Origin: Desulfobacterales bacterium
GTDB taxonomy: Bacteria; Desulfobacterota; DSM-4660; Desulfatiglandales; B25-G16
DNA: 7,030 nt
NCBI GenBank assembly: GCA_013375385.1
Contig: JABXJY010000146.1
Span: 1 to 7,030, forward strand
Reading direction: 5' to 3'
Part shown: one piece after another, positions 1 through 6,400 of the stretch
Numbering within the stretch: the first letter of the stretch is position 1
How the letters are laid out: each line of letters starts with the position of its first letter
Made by a program: the position numbers and the translations under genes
Notes under the pieces: generated by a model
Seen by the model: only the letters and a program-made list of their open reading frames with translations
Databases searched by the model: none
What the model was told of the DNA's origin: nothing

Positions 1-1
1 C

Positions 2-355
2 ATCACCACGAAAGTGATCTTTGGAAAAGAGCAGGAGGTGAAGGAGCTCGTGGAGGCATCCCCGGTGAGCAAAACTGTCAACATGTCCTTCGTAGAGCGG
101 AACAACCTGACCCTAAGACAACAGTCAAGGAGATTGGGGCGAAAGAGCAATGGATTCTCTAAAGACATCGGCAGACTAGAGGCCCAGCTCTACTTAGCCT
201 TAGGATATTATCACTTTGTCAAAGAGCATTTCGGCCTTCGTAGGGAATCCGAAGACAATGGGAGAAGGTGGGTTCAGAGAACTCCAGCTATGGCGGCTGG
301 TATAACCGATCACATCTGGAGTACGAGAGAATTACTGATTTACCGTGTACCATGA
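2..355 (+). CDS. DDE transposase, C-terminal part (5' end outside window)
   Basis: The frame is open from the left edge, so this is the 3' part of a longer gene; the GTG at 14 is just an internal valine codon. The visible residues resemble the C-terminal part of IS1-like/DDE transposases common in environmental bacteria. They include a SFVERNNLTLRQ stretch, whose Glu is likely the last acidic catalytic residue of the DDE triad. A basic region with an FSK motif follows, then a YYHFVKEHFGLR segment, and the terminal RTPAMAAGITDHIW...ELLIYRVP block that I recognise as typical of this group's C terminus. The first two catalytic Asp residues and the DNA-binding domain would lie outside the window. 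Several positions look less canonical than I expect, for example NNLTLRQQSRRLGRKSNGFSK, so the copy may be old, but no stop interrupts it. IS family assignment is inference. Confidence 0.75.
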   Translation: MTTKVIFGKEQEVKELVEASPVSKTVNMSFVERNNLTLRQQSRRLGRKSNGFSKDIGRLEAQLYLALGYYHFVKEHFGLRRESEDNGRRWVQRTPAMAAGITDHIWSTRELLIYRVP

Positions 356-417
356 TTATCTTTCAACAAAGTAGGGACACCACCCATTTTTTTTACCCTG
401 GATGAAAAGTTTTGAGT

Positions 418-446
418 CCCTCTATACAATAATGCAGAGGGCTTTT
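418..446 (+). terminator. possible terminator after the transposase
   Basis: A 6-bp inverted repeat CCCTCT (418-423) / AGAGGG (436-441) with a 12-nt loop is followed by CTTTTC. It lies about 60 bp after the transposase stop, a reasonable place for a weak intrinsic terminator. The U-tract is short and the loop is large, so this is tentative. Confidence 0.3.
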
Positions 447-572
447 CAAAAAAGGCTTGGCCCCTTTCACTGCGTATTTCGCGCCATTCCGTCCACCCAT
501 TCCGAAAGGAGGGACCTTGATTCTAAAGCAACTTATGATTTCTTCCTTGATGATACCCGGCCTAGAATCCTC

Positions 573-592
573 CCTTAAGAAAATACTTAAGG
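573..592. repeat. short perfect inverted repeat
   Basis: CCTTAAG (573-579) and CTTAAGG (586-592) are exact reverse complements around the 6-nt loop AAAATA. No T-run follows on either strand, so it is not a standard intrinsic terminator. It lies 158 bp beyond the stop of the minus-strand binding-protein gene and could protect a transcript 3' end. That role is inference. Confidence 0.45.
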
Positions 593-656
593 TTAGGGGC
601 TCGGATTTTCTGATTTGAGAAAAGTCTTTTCTTTGAAGCTCGAATTGCTACGAATT

Positions 657-676
657 TGAAAATGAAAGATCTGACC
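657..676 (+). repeat. REP-like motif, RAYT-associated type (copy C)
   Basis: The 20-nt AAAATGAAAGATCTGACCCC core matches, in inverse orientation, the motifs at 6318-6348 and 6590-6620; the latter abuts a RAYT remnant. From memory, motifs of this form (a purine-rich arm ending in CTGACCCC) are scattered through many genomes that carry RAYT transposases. This copy lacks the flanking GTGGTTTGTC seen, on the minus strand, in the other two copies. Confidence 0.6.
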
Positions 677-749
677 CCAACCACACACAGCTCAAGCCAG
701 TCAAAATAGATTCTTCCTGCGGTTAGGATCCTTTTAGATCTTGGAAAAA

Positions 750-1772
750 TCAATATCCTGTAAGTTCAGACCATCTTTGCTTCCATGCCTCCACATTCTT
801 TGCCACCATTTCGTGATCATAGTTGACAAAGCTGAGACTTTCAAAAGGAGGAACTCCAGCGGGCAGGGCAACACCCTTTCTCACCGGGTACCTCCGGCCA
901 ATCTTTGCGTTAATCTCTGCGGGAGTCGGGGTGAGGAGAAAATCGACAAACTTTTCCGCTGCTGCAAGGTTCTTACAACCCTTAATAATAGACGCTGCTC
1001 CAATTTCATAGCCATCATCTTTCGGAAATACGATCGTTATTGGAAGGTTCTCCCGTGTTTTTCTGGCAATCGCATCATGCCCCCACGCCGTGCCTACAAG
1101 AGCCTCTCCCCTAGATACCAAATCAATGGATCCATTTGAACCACGAGTATATAGGCGTACATTCTTATTTAAATCGGCTACGTATTTGAAGCCCGCGTCT
1201 ACATTACCCAATCTGAAAATCTGGGTGGCCATTATGATGACCGCACTTCCCGTAGTCGCAGGACTTGAAGTGATTACCTCACCCTTATAGACAGGGTTCA
1301 AAAGATCATCCCATGAGGAAGGGGGTTTGACACCGCTTGGGGCAATCTCCTCATTAAACCTCTTTGTATTGTAAAGGATACACATCGCTCCAAGATACCA
1401 ACCCGACCAATAACCGTGCGGATCCATAAACTTTCGGTCTATCCCTGCTTCCTCTACCATAGGTGAGCGATATTCCTGAAGGAATCCTTCCGCCGCCAGG
1501 CTGGCATGGATATTCGAATTACCTCCAATAAAAACATCAGCCCGAGGAGGGCTCTTTGCCCCCGTCTTGATCTTGGAGGCTACTGTCCCTGCCTGTTCAA
1601 TCTGAAGGGCAAGCTCTACATCCAAGCTTGTCTGTTCCTCAAATACCTCGATTATGTCTCTCGATGTCTTCTGGTCAAGCGCTGCATAGACTACAAGATC
1701 AGCGGCTTTGACTGTAAGTGCAGGAAAAATCAACAGAATCAGAATGATCAAAATAAATACTTTCTTTTTCAT
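750..1772 (-). CDS. periplasmic ABC-type solute-binding protein, AfuA/FbpA-like (COG1840 type)
   Basis: A 340-residue exported binding protein with the usual family length. Residues 1-23 are a classical Sec signal peptide: MKKK, a hydrophobic core, and a VKA|AD cleavage site. The mature protein opens with LVVYAALDQK, the first strand of the family 1 type II binding fold. Then follow a PRADVFIGG segment (76-84), PSSWDDLLNPVYKGEV (151-166) and SSPATTGSAV (169-178), a Ser/Thr-rich loop placed where relatives hold anionic ligands. GYEIGAASIIKGCKN (254-268) and a C-terminal AAEKFVDFLLT complete the pattern. I see no tandem Tyr pair of the sort ferric FbpA proteins use, so iron is not supported; a phosphorylated sugar, phosphonate or other small anion is as likely. 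No permease or ATPase gene is next to it in the window. The start is set by a strong ribosome binding site. Confidence 0.93.
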   Translation of the reverse strand: MKKKVFILIILILLIFPALTVKAADLVVYAALDQKTSRDIIEVFEEQTSLDVELALQIEQAGTVASKIKTGAKSPPRADVFIGGNSNIHASLAAEGFLQEYRSPMVEEAGIDRKFMDPHGYWSGWYLGAMCILYNTKRFNEEIAPSGVKPPSSWDDLLNPVYKGEVITSSPATTGSAVIIMATQIFRLGNVDAGFKYVADLNKNVRLYTRGSNGSIDLVSRGEALVGTAWGHDAIARKTRENLPITIVFPKDDGYEIGAASIIKGCKNLAAAEKFVDFLLTPTPAEINAKIGRRYPVRKGVALPAGVPPFESLSFVNYDHEMVAKNVEAWKQRWSELTGY

Positions 1773-1777
1773 GTTTT

Positions 1778-1785
1778 CCCTCCTT
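1778..1785 (-). promoter_or_regulatory. ribosome binding site of the AfuA-like gene
   Basis: On the minus strand AAGGAGGG lies 5 nt before the ATG at 1772. It is a near-perfect Shine-Dalgarno sequence and fixes this start, which is also the only one that gives a complete signal peptide. Confidence 0.85.
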
Positions 1786-1809
1786 GCAGCCGAATAACAT
1801 TCAACGTAA

Positions 1810-1838
1810 AGGTTAACTCAGCAATATCCACTTTTCAA
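1810..1838 (-). promoter_or_regulatory. candidate promoter of the AfuA-like gene
   Basis: On the minus strand TTGAAA (1833-1838) is followed after 17 nt by TAACCT (1810-1815). The -35 is good, the -10 is poor. It lies about 40 bp before the start codon. It is the best sigma-70-like pair I found here, but it is weak. Confidence 0.25.
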
Positions 1839-1888
1839 TGGAAACGCCTTGCGCAATTAGAGCCCATCATCTTAGGCCATATGACAAG

Positions 1889-1920
1889 TAAAAGGCAGAT
1901 GTCCGGACATTCCAGCCTGC
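1889..1920 (-). terminator. possible terminator/operator: ATGTCCGGACAT palindrome with flanking arms
   Basis: A perfect 12-bp palindrome ATGTCCGGACAT occupies 1899-1910. Outside it, on the minus strand, AGGC (1915-1918) can pair with GCCT (1893-1896), leaving small internal bulges, and the 3' side continues as TTTTAC. It starts 1-2 bp after the restored stop codon of the kinase remnant, which favours a weak terminator for that gene. The palindrome could equally be a regulator site upstream of the AfuA-like gene. Confidence 0.35.
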
Positions 1921-2210
1921 TCAATATCCATCTTCGACCAACCTTCTTACCTCGCCGATATCCCGGCGAAAAGGCCCTTCCACCTCCATCTTGAGACTAG
2001 CCGCCGTCCAGACAGCTCCTCAGCGGGCGGAGCCTTCAATCTGCTGGCCATGTAAGAAGCGATGCAAGTATCTCCCCTGCCGCTTCGCCCTATCAGTTTC
2101 TTGGGAAAGAAGCCCGCCTCTAAGAATGTCCAGCCTTTTCTCACCGTATTACAGTGGTTGTGGAACTCTGCTAGGTGCGTTCCAAGCTTCGTAATTTGAT
2201 ATTGATTCAA
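1921..2210 (-). pseudogene. PfkB-type carbohydrate kinase, frameshifted C-terminal remnant
   Basis: On the minus strand one frame reads FFPKKLIGRSGRGDTCIASY, which matches the C-terminal PfkB signature: the anion-hole glycines and catalytic Asp in GRGD, here with DTC after it. The frame continues MASRLKAPPAEEL and then turns to nonsense (SGRRLVSRWRW). Moving to another frame at about 2010-2015 restores family-like sequence, WTAASLKMEVEGPFRRD followed by IGEVRRLVEDGY, and a stop at 1921-1923. One missing base, or two extra, near 2012 explains the break. Only about 95 residues remain of a roughly 300-residue family; the N-terminal substrate domain is absent. The same frame stays open up to 2330, but I could not recognise the upstream part. 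The gene is almost certainly inactive. Sugar specificity is unknown. Confidence 0.65.
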
Positions 2211-2375
2211 TCGTTCTGAGCTTTTTCGTATCCCAGCACTCCTTTCTTCCTTGATCCTGATGAGGAGGGATTGGGTGGTCCATCCTTGCCGAATTCCGTC
2301 GCAAACACAGCAAGACCCTCTTCGCTCGATTCAGCATAAAATACTGGGGGCAGATCGGTTCCGTCTACATCTCCA

Positions 2376-4628
2376 TCATCCCTGCGACGTACCGTCCTCT
2401 TGGGCTCCCTGGCCGAGAGCCGCCTGGAAATAGCCGTCGATCCCCGGCGGCAGGGCCGTAAACCGCACGCTACAGACGCTTGGTTCGGTGTTGGAGCGCC
2501 CCACCACCTTCCCGTAGAAGTCCTTGCGAGAGAGCTCTTCACTGACGTCCACGAGATTGAGTTTGAGGTTGGTAAGCAGCTCAGGCGGGGTCTGGAGGCG
2601 CAACTCCCCAGACTTGCGCGAAAGCCGAAGAATCGCTCCTGTGAGCTCACCCATACCCAGGTACTTACCATCAAGCACGGTATAGCGAATCGGAATCTCC
2701 CGGACCAACACAACAAGACTCGATCTTTTGTCCTCAAGGGTGAGGTTGTATTGACCGCTGATGCCGCCGACCTCGTAGATCGTAAACGGCGCCTCGACTC
2801 CTTTTGGATGCACCTCCATCTGACCGTCGATCCGAAGGATCTCGCCTGCCTCTTTTCGGACCGACTCCGAGACAAGGATCTGGCCGCCAACGGTGTAGGA
2901 CTCAATTCGGCTCGTCATGTTCACACCGCTTCCCACCACCCCGTATTTGCTCCGCTTTTTGGAACCGATGTTACCCACGATCACCTCGGCCTCATTGAGA
3001 CCAATCCCCATCTCGAGTTCCGGTAGACCCTGCGCGAGGTTGTGCTCCCTTACCGCAGCCATGGCGTTCTGCATCGCAATGGCACAGGCGATGGCGCGCT
3101 GAGTCCGGTCCGGCATCTGTTGCGGCGCACCAAAGATGACTAGAAGCGAGTCACCAATGATCTCACCGATGGTCCCGTTGTATCGGAGGGCCACATCCAC
3201 CATGACCTCAAAGTAGGCGTTGAGCATTTGAACCACTTGCTCGGGCTCGAGGCGCTCGGAGAGCGCCGTAAAGCCACGAAGGTCGGTCATCATGATGGTG
3301 ACCTGGCGTTTCTCTCCGCCGAGCCTTACGGCGTCAGGATTTTCGATCATCGTGGTCATCACCTCTTGGGAGAGATAACGGCCAAACATCTTCTCCAGGA
3401 ATTCGGCTCGTACCCGCTCGGTCAAGTCTTGGACCGAAATAAATGCCTTGGACCAGGTTTCTTCGTATCCCGGAGGGATGCCCGTTCTTACCAGAACGGT
3501 AATTTCTCTGCCCTTCAATGTCCTATAAACGCACTCTATTTCAACGGGTTTCCCCTCGGCAAGGGCAATCACCCCCTCTTCTATTAGTATTTTGTGCGTC
3601 TTTTCCGTCCGAATCTCTCTCAGCCGATCCAAAAAGTCCTCTTTGCTATCAGCCTCATACAATTTCAAAGTGGCCCTGTTCACATCCTGTATCCTGATCA
3701 TATTGATGCAAGGACTGATTTCCTCTGGATGATCCTCAAAATACTTCTTGAGATCCTTCACACCTTTGTCCCGCAATCCATCAACGTACCTCTTGACTTG
3801 GGACAGATCTTCCTCCCAGAGGGAAATCGGAGAGTATTCGAACAGGACGCGGTATTTCGCCTCATTCTCTTGGAGCATGCTCATATTCATCTTTAGCTCT
3901 TCTGCCATTTTATTGAAAGAGTGTGCCAATTGACCAAGAGTGTCCTTGCTCTCATAAGTGATCTTCTGTTCGAAGTCGCCCGAACCGATTCTGACGGACT
4001 GTTCAGCTAAGGATTTTATTGGCTTGCTTATAATCCGGACCAGGAGAATGGAGGAAAACGCCCCCAGCATTATGGCGACAATCGCGATCGTGGCGATTCT
4101 GGTCTTCCTCAAAGCTATCTCTTCATAGACGTCTTCCAGGGAAAACCCTAACCTTACAAGGCCATACTTTGCACCTGTAATAATCAGAGGGGCAGATATC
4201 TCATAGAGTTTTTCTTGTTTTTGTACAACCATCAATTGCGATTCGGTCTGATTTGTAATCGGGGCATTACTCGTTGTGGAATCATCAAGAATTTTGCCAT
4301 CGTTTTGATGATTGCTGTGCGATAGGATCCTGCCGTCTATGGAATCGATGATCATGGCATAAAGTATGTTTTTCTCTTTTGCCAAACTGTCAACAAAGTT
4401 ATCGAGCAGATCCTTATTGTATATGACAAAGGAATTTGACATGGAAAGAACGGATAACTTGGTTAATCCTTGGACTCGCATTATCGTTTTTTCTATAAGT
4501 GATTTTTCCAGAGCGTTGATACTGAAAAGGACGATGAACGTGGTGGCAATGACGATGGGCAAGACTGCTAATAGAGTAAACTTGTAAGCAAGGCTTCTGT
4601 CTTTGAATATGAGTCTGAATGCATTCAT
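2376..4628 (-). CDS. membrane receptor class III nucleotide cyclase (sensor-HAMP-PAS-like-cyclase-PilZ-like)
   Basis: A 750-residue transmembrane cyclase expected to make a cyclic nucleotide in the cytoplasm in response to a periplasmic signal. TM1 is about 15-40, the periplasmic sensor 41-175, TM2 176-200, HAMP about 197-248 (SKPIKSL...DTLGQLAHSFNKMAEEL), and a PAS-like domain with a long insert about 255-405 (YRVLFEYSPISLWEEDLS to AFISVQDLTERVRAEF). The linker LEKMFGRYLSQEV leads to the cyclase domain, about 440-622. Metal-binding Asp449 (MMTDLRGF) and Asp493 (IGDSLLVIFG), and transition-state Asn570 and Arg574 (VNMTSR), are all present. The purine-selecting positions are Glu489 and Gly563 instead of the Lys and Asp/Thr of typical adenylate cyclases. 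The tail 625-740 resembles a divergent PilZ fold. The start follows the upstream stop by 3 bp, with GGAGG placed 7 nt before ATG. Base composition rises sharply in the cyclase half. Confidence 0.93.
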   Translation of the reverse strand: MNAFRLIFKDRSLAYKFTLLAVLPIVIATTFIVLFSINALEKSLIEKTIMRVQGLTKLSVLSMSNSFVIYNKDLLDNFVDSLAKEKNILYAMIIDSIDGRILSHSNHQNDGKILDDSTTSNAPITNQTESQLMVVQKQEKLYEISAPLIITGAKYGLVRLGFSLEDVYEEIALRKTRIATIAIVAIMLGAFSSILLVRIISKPIKSLAEQSVRIGSGDFEQKITYESKDTLGQLAHSFNKMAEELKMNMSMLQENEAKYRVLFEYSPISLWEEDLSQVKRYVDGLRDKGVKDLKKYFEDHPEEISPCINMIRIQDVNRATLKLYEADSKEDFLDRLREIRTEKTHKILIEEGVIALAEGKPVEIECVYRTLKGREITVLVRTGIPPGYEETWSKAFISVQDLTERVRAEFLEKMFGRYLSQEVMTTMIENPDAVRLGGEKRQVTIMMTDLRGFTALSERLEPEQVVQMLNAYFEVMVDVALRYNGTIGEIIGDSLLVIFGAPQQMPDRTQRAIACAIAMQNAMAAVREHNLAQGLPELEMGIGLNEAEVIVGNIGSKKRSKYGVVGSGVNMTSRIESYTVGGQILVSESVRKEAGEILRIDGQMEVHPKGVEAPFTIYEVGGISGQYNLTLEDKRSSLVVLVREIPIRYTVLDGKYLGMGELTGAILRLSRKSGELRLQTPPELLTNLKLNLVDVSEELSRKDFYGKVVGRSNTEPSVCSVRFTALPPGIDGYFQAALGQGAQEDGTSQG

Positions 4629-4631
4629 AGG

Positions 4632-6209
4632 TCAGCCTCCGTCTTCTATGTAAACATCGTGCATGCTCATCATACCGCTGGGAGAAGGTATAAAGCTTCT
4701 TACCTTTTCTCTTACACCATACCGCTCTTCAGCAGCATAGCCAAAAATCATAGGCACATCGCTGTAAATGATTTCCTGAACCTCTTTGTAATAACTTTCC
4801 CTCATCCGGAGATCTAGTGTGCCCTCGGCTTGAGAAAGCAATCGATCCACTTCCTCATTGCTGTAATTCGAGTAATTTCCCCGTCCACCGGTGCTAAACT
4901 TTGGCACAAGAATCCCCACAGGGTCGAGCGTCGAATTCCCCCATGATGTGACGAGAATGTCCCATATGGCATTTTCTCCCAAAGCCCGTGGCCTGTCCCT
5001 ATCAACCACATTAATCACGGATTTCACGCCCACCTTTGTCAGAAAAAATGCTATGATGCTGGCAAACTGCCTGTTATCTTCGGTGCAATTGATTACAATG
5101 GAAAACCCTTCATCGGTTAATAGTCTTTTGGCCAATTTGGGGTTATACGGGTATGGCTTCTGAGAAGCATGATAGGCGAAGGCATTTGGCAATAAAACAG
5201 TTGGCAGAACCTTCCCATGTCCTTGCAAAATGTGATCGGTCACTGCATGCATGTCAACAGCATAGTTCATGGCAAGTCGAATCCGTCGATCATTGAATGG
5301 CGATTTAGCACAGTTCATCTCAGCAAAATAGCTTCTCGTAGCCGGGCGGCTTAAAACCTTGATGCCCGGCACCATTTCCAATATCCTCACTGCCTCGGAC
5401 GGCAGATCGGTTATGATGTCGCATTCCCCCTTTTTCAACATGGCAATCCGCTCTATTCTTTCTGAAACGGTCTTGAAAATAAGATATTTTAACGGGGCCA
5501 CTTGCACCGGTGGATTTCCAGGAGAACCACCATAATAATCTGCAAAGCGTTCGAGAATCAAGAATTCTTCACCTTCTGCTCGAACAAATCGAAAAGGACC
5601 AGTACCGATGGGATTCATCTGAAAGCCCTTGGGGCCTACTGCTTCCATATAGTTCTTGGGCACTATTTCCTGTAATGTGAGCATCAGCGGCAGGATTGCC
5701 CAGGGTTTTTCTGTCTGAATTTGAACCGTATAATCGTCGACTACCCTTACCGAAGCCAGTGGACCCAATAGACCTTTTCGGGGTGAGGTTTTACCATCGA
5801 GAGCCCCTTCCTTAACCACCCGTTTTAGGGTGTAGCGTACATCTTCTGCAGTAAAGTCATCACCATTGTGAAATTTAACTCCTCGCCTGAGCTTAAATTC
5901 CCAGGTAGTGTCATCCAACGCTTCCCATGATTCAGCTAATTGGGGCACCACCTTCATGTTGTCGTCCCGGGTTGTGAGGCTGTCAAACATGTTCTTGAGC
6001 ACCGTTTGGGTATTCCGGTCCCTGTAGTTCGTCGGGTCCAGTGATATGATCGGAGAGGAAATACAGATGATTAGTTTGTTGCTTTCCTCTTCAATTACTA
6101 AGGTTTTACCGGAGCAGGGCTTTGCACTTATCCATGAGGAAAAAATTACTCCAATAATGATGAAGGAGTGTAATTGTCTCAAATCAAAAAAAGATCTAAA
6201 TTCTTTCAT
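4632..6209 (-). CDS. family 5 extracellular solute-binding protein (Dpp/Opp type)
   Basis: A 525-residue exported binding protein, of normal length for the SBP_bac_5 family, which captures di/oligopeptides, nickel, or glycosides. A positively charged N terminus and hydrophobic stretch (about 14-28, SFIIIGVIFSSWISA) form a signal peptide, probably cleaved after Ala29; there is no lipobox. The mature part starts IISLDPTNYRD (54-64). The family signature lies at 91-124 (LAESWEALDD, WEFKLRRGVKFHNGDDFTAEDV), followed by IGTGPFRFV (201-209), ECDIITDLP (262-270) and NDRRIRLAMNYAVD. No permease or ATPase genes follow; instead a receptor cyclase does, so a sensing role is plausible. The ATG has only a moderate AAGGGG ribosome binding site about 10 nt upstream (minus strand). 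The ligand cannot be told from sequence. Confidence 0.93.
   Translation of the reverse strand: MKEFRSFFDLRQLHSFIIIGVIFSSWISAKPCSGKTLVIEEESNKLIICISSPIISLDPTNYRDRNTQTVLKNMFDSLTTRDDNMKVVPQLAESWEALDDTTWEFKLRRGVKFHNGDDFTAEDVRYTLKRVVKEGALDGKTSPRKGLLGPLASVRVVDDYTVQIQTEKPWAILPLMLTLQEIVPKNYMEAVGPKGFQMNPIGTGPFRFVRAEGEEFLILERFADYYGGSPGNPPVQVAPLKYLIFKTVSERIERIAMLKKGECDIITDLPSEAVRILEMVPGIKVLSRPATRSYFAEMNCAKSPFNDRRIRLAMNYAVDMHAVTDHILQGHGKVLPTVLLPNAFAYHASQKPYPYNPKLAKRLLTDEGFSIVINCTEDNRQFASIIAFFLTKVGVKSVINVVDRDRPRALGENAIWDILVTSWGNSTLDPVGILVPKFSTGGRGNYSNYSNEEVDRLLSQAEGTLDLRMRESYYKEVQEIIYSDVPMIFGYAAEERYGVREKVRSFIPSPSGMMSMHDVYIEDGG
4636..4640 (-). promoter_or_regulatory. coupling ribosome binding site of the receptor cyclase
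   Basis: GGAGG on the minus strand forms the last two glycine codons region of the binding-protein gene (GGA GGC TGA) and lies 7 nt before the cyclase ATG. Ribosomes finishing the first gene are positioned to start the second. This fixes the cyclase start and implies coupled expression. Confidence 0.85.
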
Positions 6210-6234
6210 GACTTAACTTCCCCTTGTCTCATTT

Positions 6235-6250
6235 TGGTTTTTCAACGCCC
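6235..6250. repeat. short RAYT-derived direct repeat, partner of 6646-6661
   Basis: TGGTTTTTCAACGCCC here matches TGATTTTTCAACGCCC at 6646-6661, 15 of 16 bases, in the same orientation. The partner lies inside the RAYT remnant, where it encodes ALKNQ on the minus strand; here the same frame also reads ALKNQ. It looks like a second small scrap of RAYT coding sequence just upstream of the family 5 binding-protein gene. Confidence 0.45.
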
Positions 6251-6317
6251 CATCTTTTAAATCAAGGCATATGCTGCCGAGTATACAGGGCCGGTATAAG
6301 GGAGTTCGCTGTGACAA

Positions 6318-6348
6318 GGGGGCCAGATCTTTCATTTTGACAAACCAC
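6318..6348 (-). repeat. REP-like motif, RAYT-associated type (copy A)
   Basis: On the minus strand this reads GTGGTTTGTCAAAATGAAAG then ATCTGGCCCCC. It matches copy B (6590-6620) at all but a few positions, and its core matches copy C (657-676) except one A-to-G change in the CTGACCCC end. It marks the exact point where the cyclase remnant stops resembling a cyclase. Confidence 0.65.
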
Positions 6349-6400
6349 TGAACATCCGCACTGAGGATAGCACCGAGCTTCCATTTAACGCCCTGCATGC

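Larger units (their letters stand above)
356..749. other. intergenic stretch with no convincing gene
   Basis: No ORF here has family-like sequence. The first 50 bp, with a GTAGGGACACCACCC stretch and a run of T at 389-396, could contain the right end of the insertion sequence, but its left end is outside the window so terminal repeats cannot be matched. The stretch also holds the weak hairpin at 418-446, a perfect CCTTAAG/CTTAAGG inverted repeat at 573-592 and AGAAAAG-T-CTTTTCT at 618-632. A REP-like motif lies at 657-676. A 63-codon minus-strand frame at 562-753 reads through that repeat from a TTG codon and is not credible. I see no clear terminator for the binding-protein gene that ends at 750. 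Confidence 0.6.

Noticed and set aside
573..592. CCTTAAG inverted repeat as terminator of the AfuA-like gene
   Set aside because: No T-rich tract follows on the minus strand.
562..753. 63-codon minus-strand frame after the AfuA-like gene
   Set aside because: Starts with TTG, reads through a REP-like motif, and has no recognisable sequence.
741..1139. 132-codon plus-strand frame
   Set aside because: It is antisense to the AfuA-like gene and has no family features.
1506..1994. 162-codon plus-strand frame spanning the AfuA-like gene start
   Set aside because: It crosses the signal-peptide region and promoter of a well-supported minus-strand gene, and its sequence is atypical.
2207..2905. 232-codon minus-strand frame overlapping the cyclase C terminus
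   Set aside because: It lies mostly inside the receptor cyclase in another frame, is Arg/Ser rich as expected for a shadow of GC-rich coding DNA, and matches no family I know.
2400..3026. 208-codon plus-strand frame
   Set aside because: It is antisense to the cyclase catalytic domain, whose motifs are unmistakable in the opposite strand; no ribosome binding site or family pattern.
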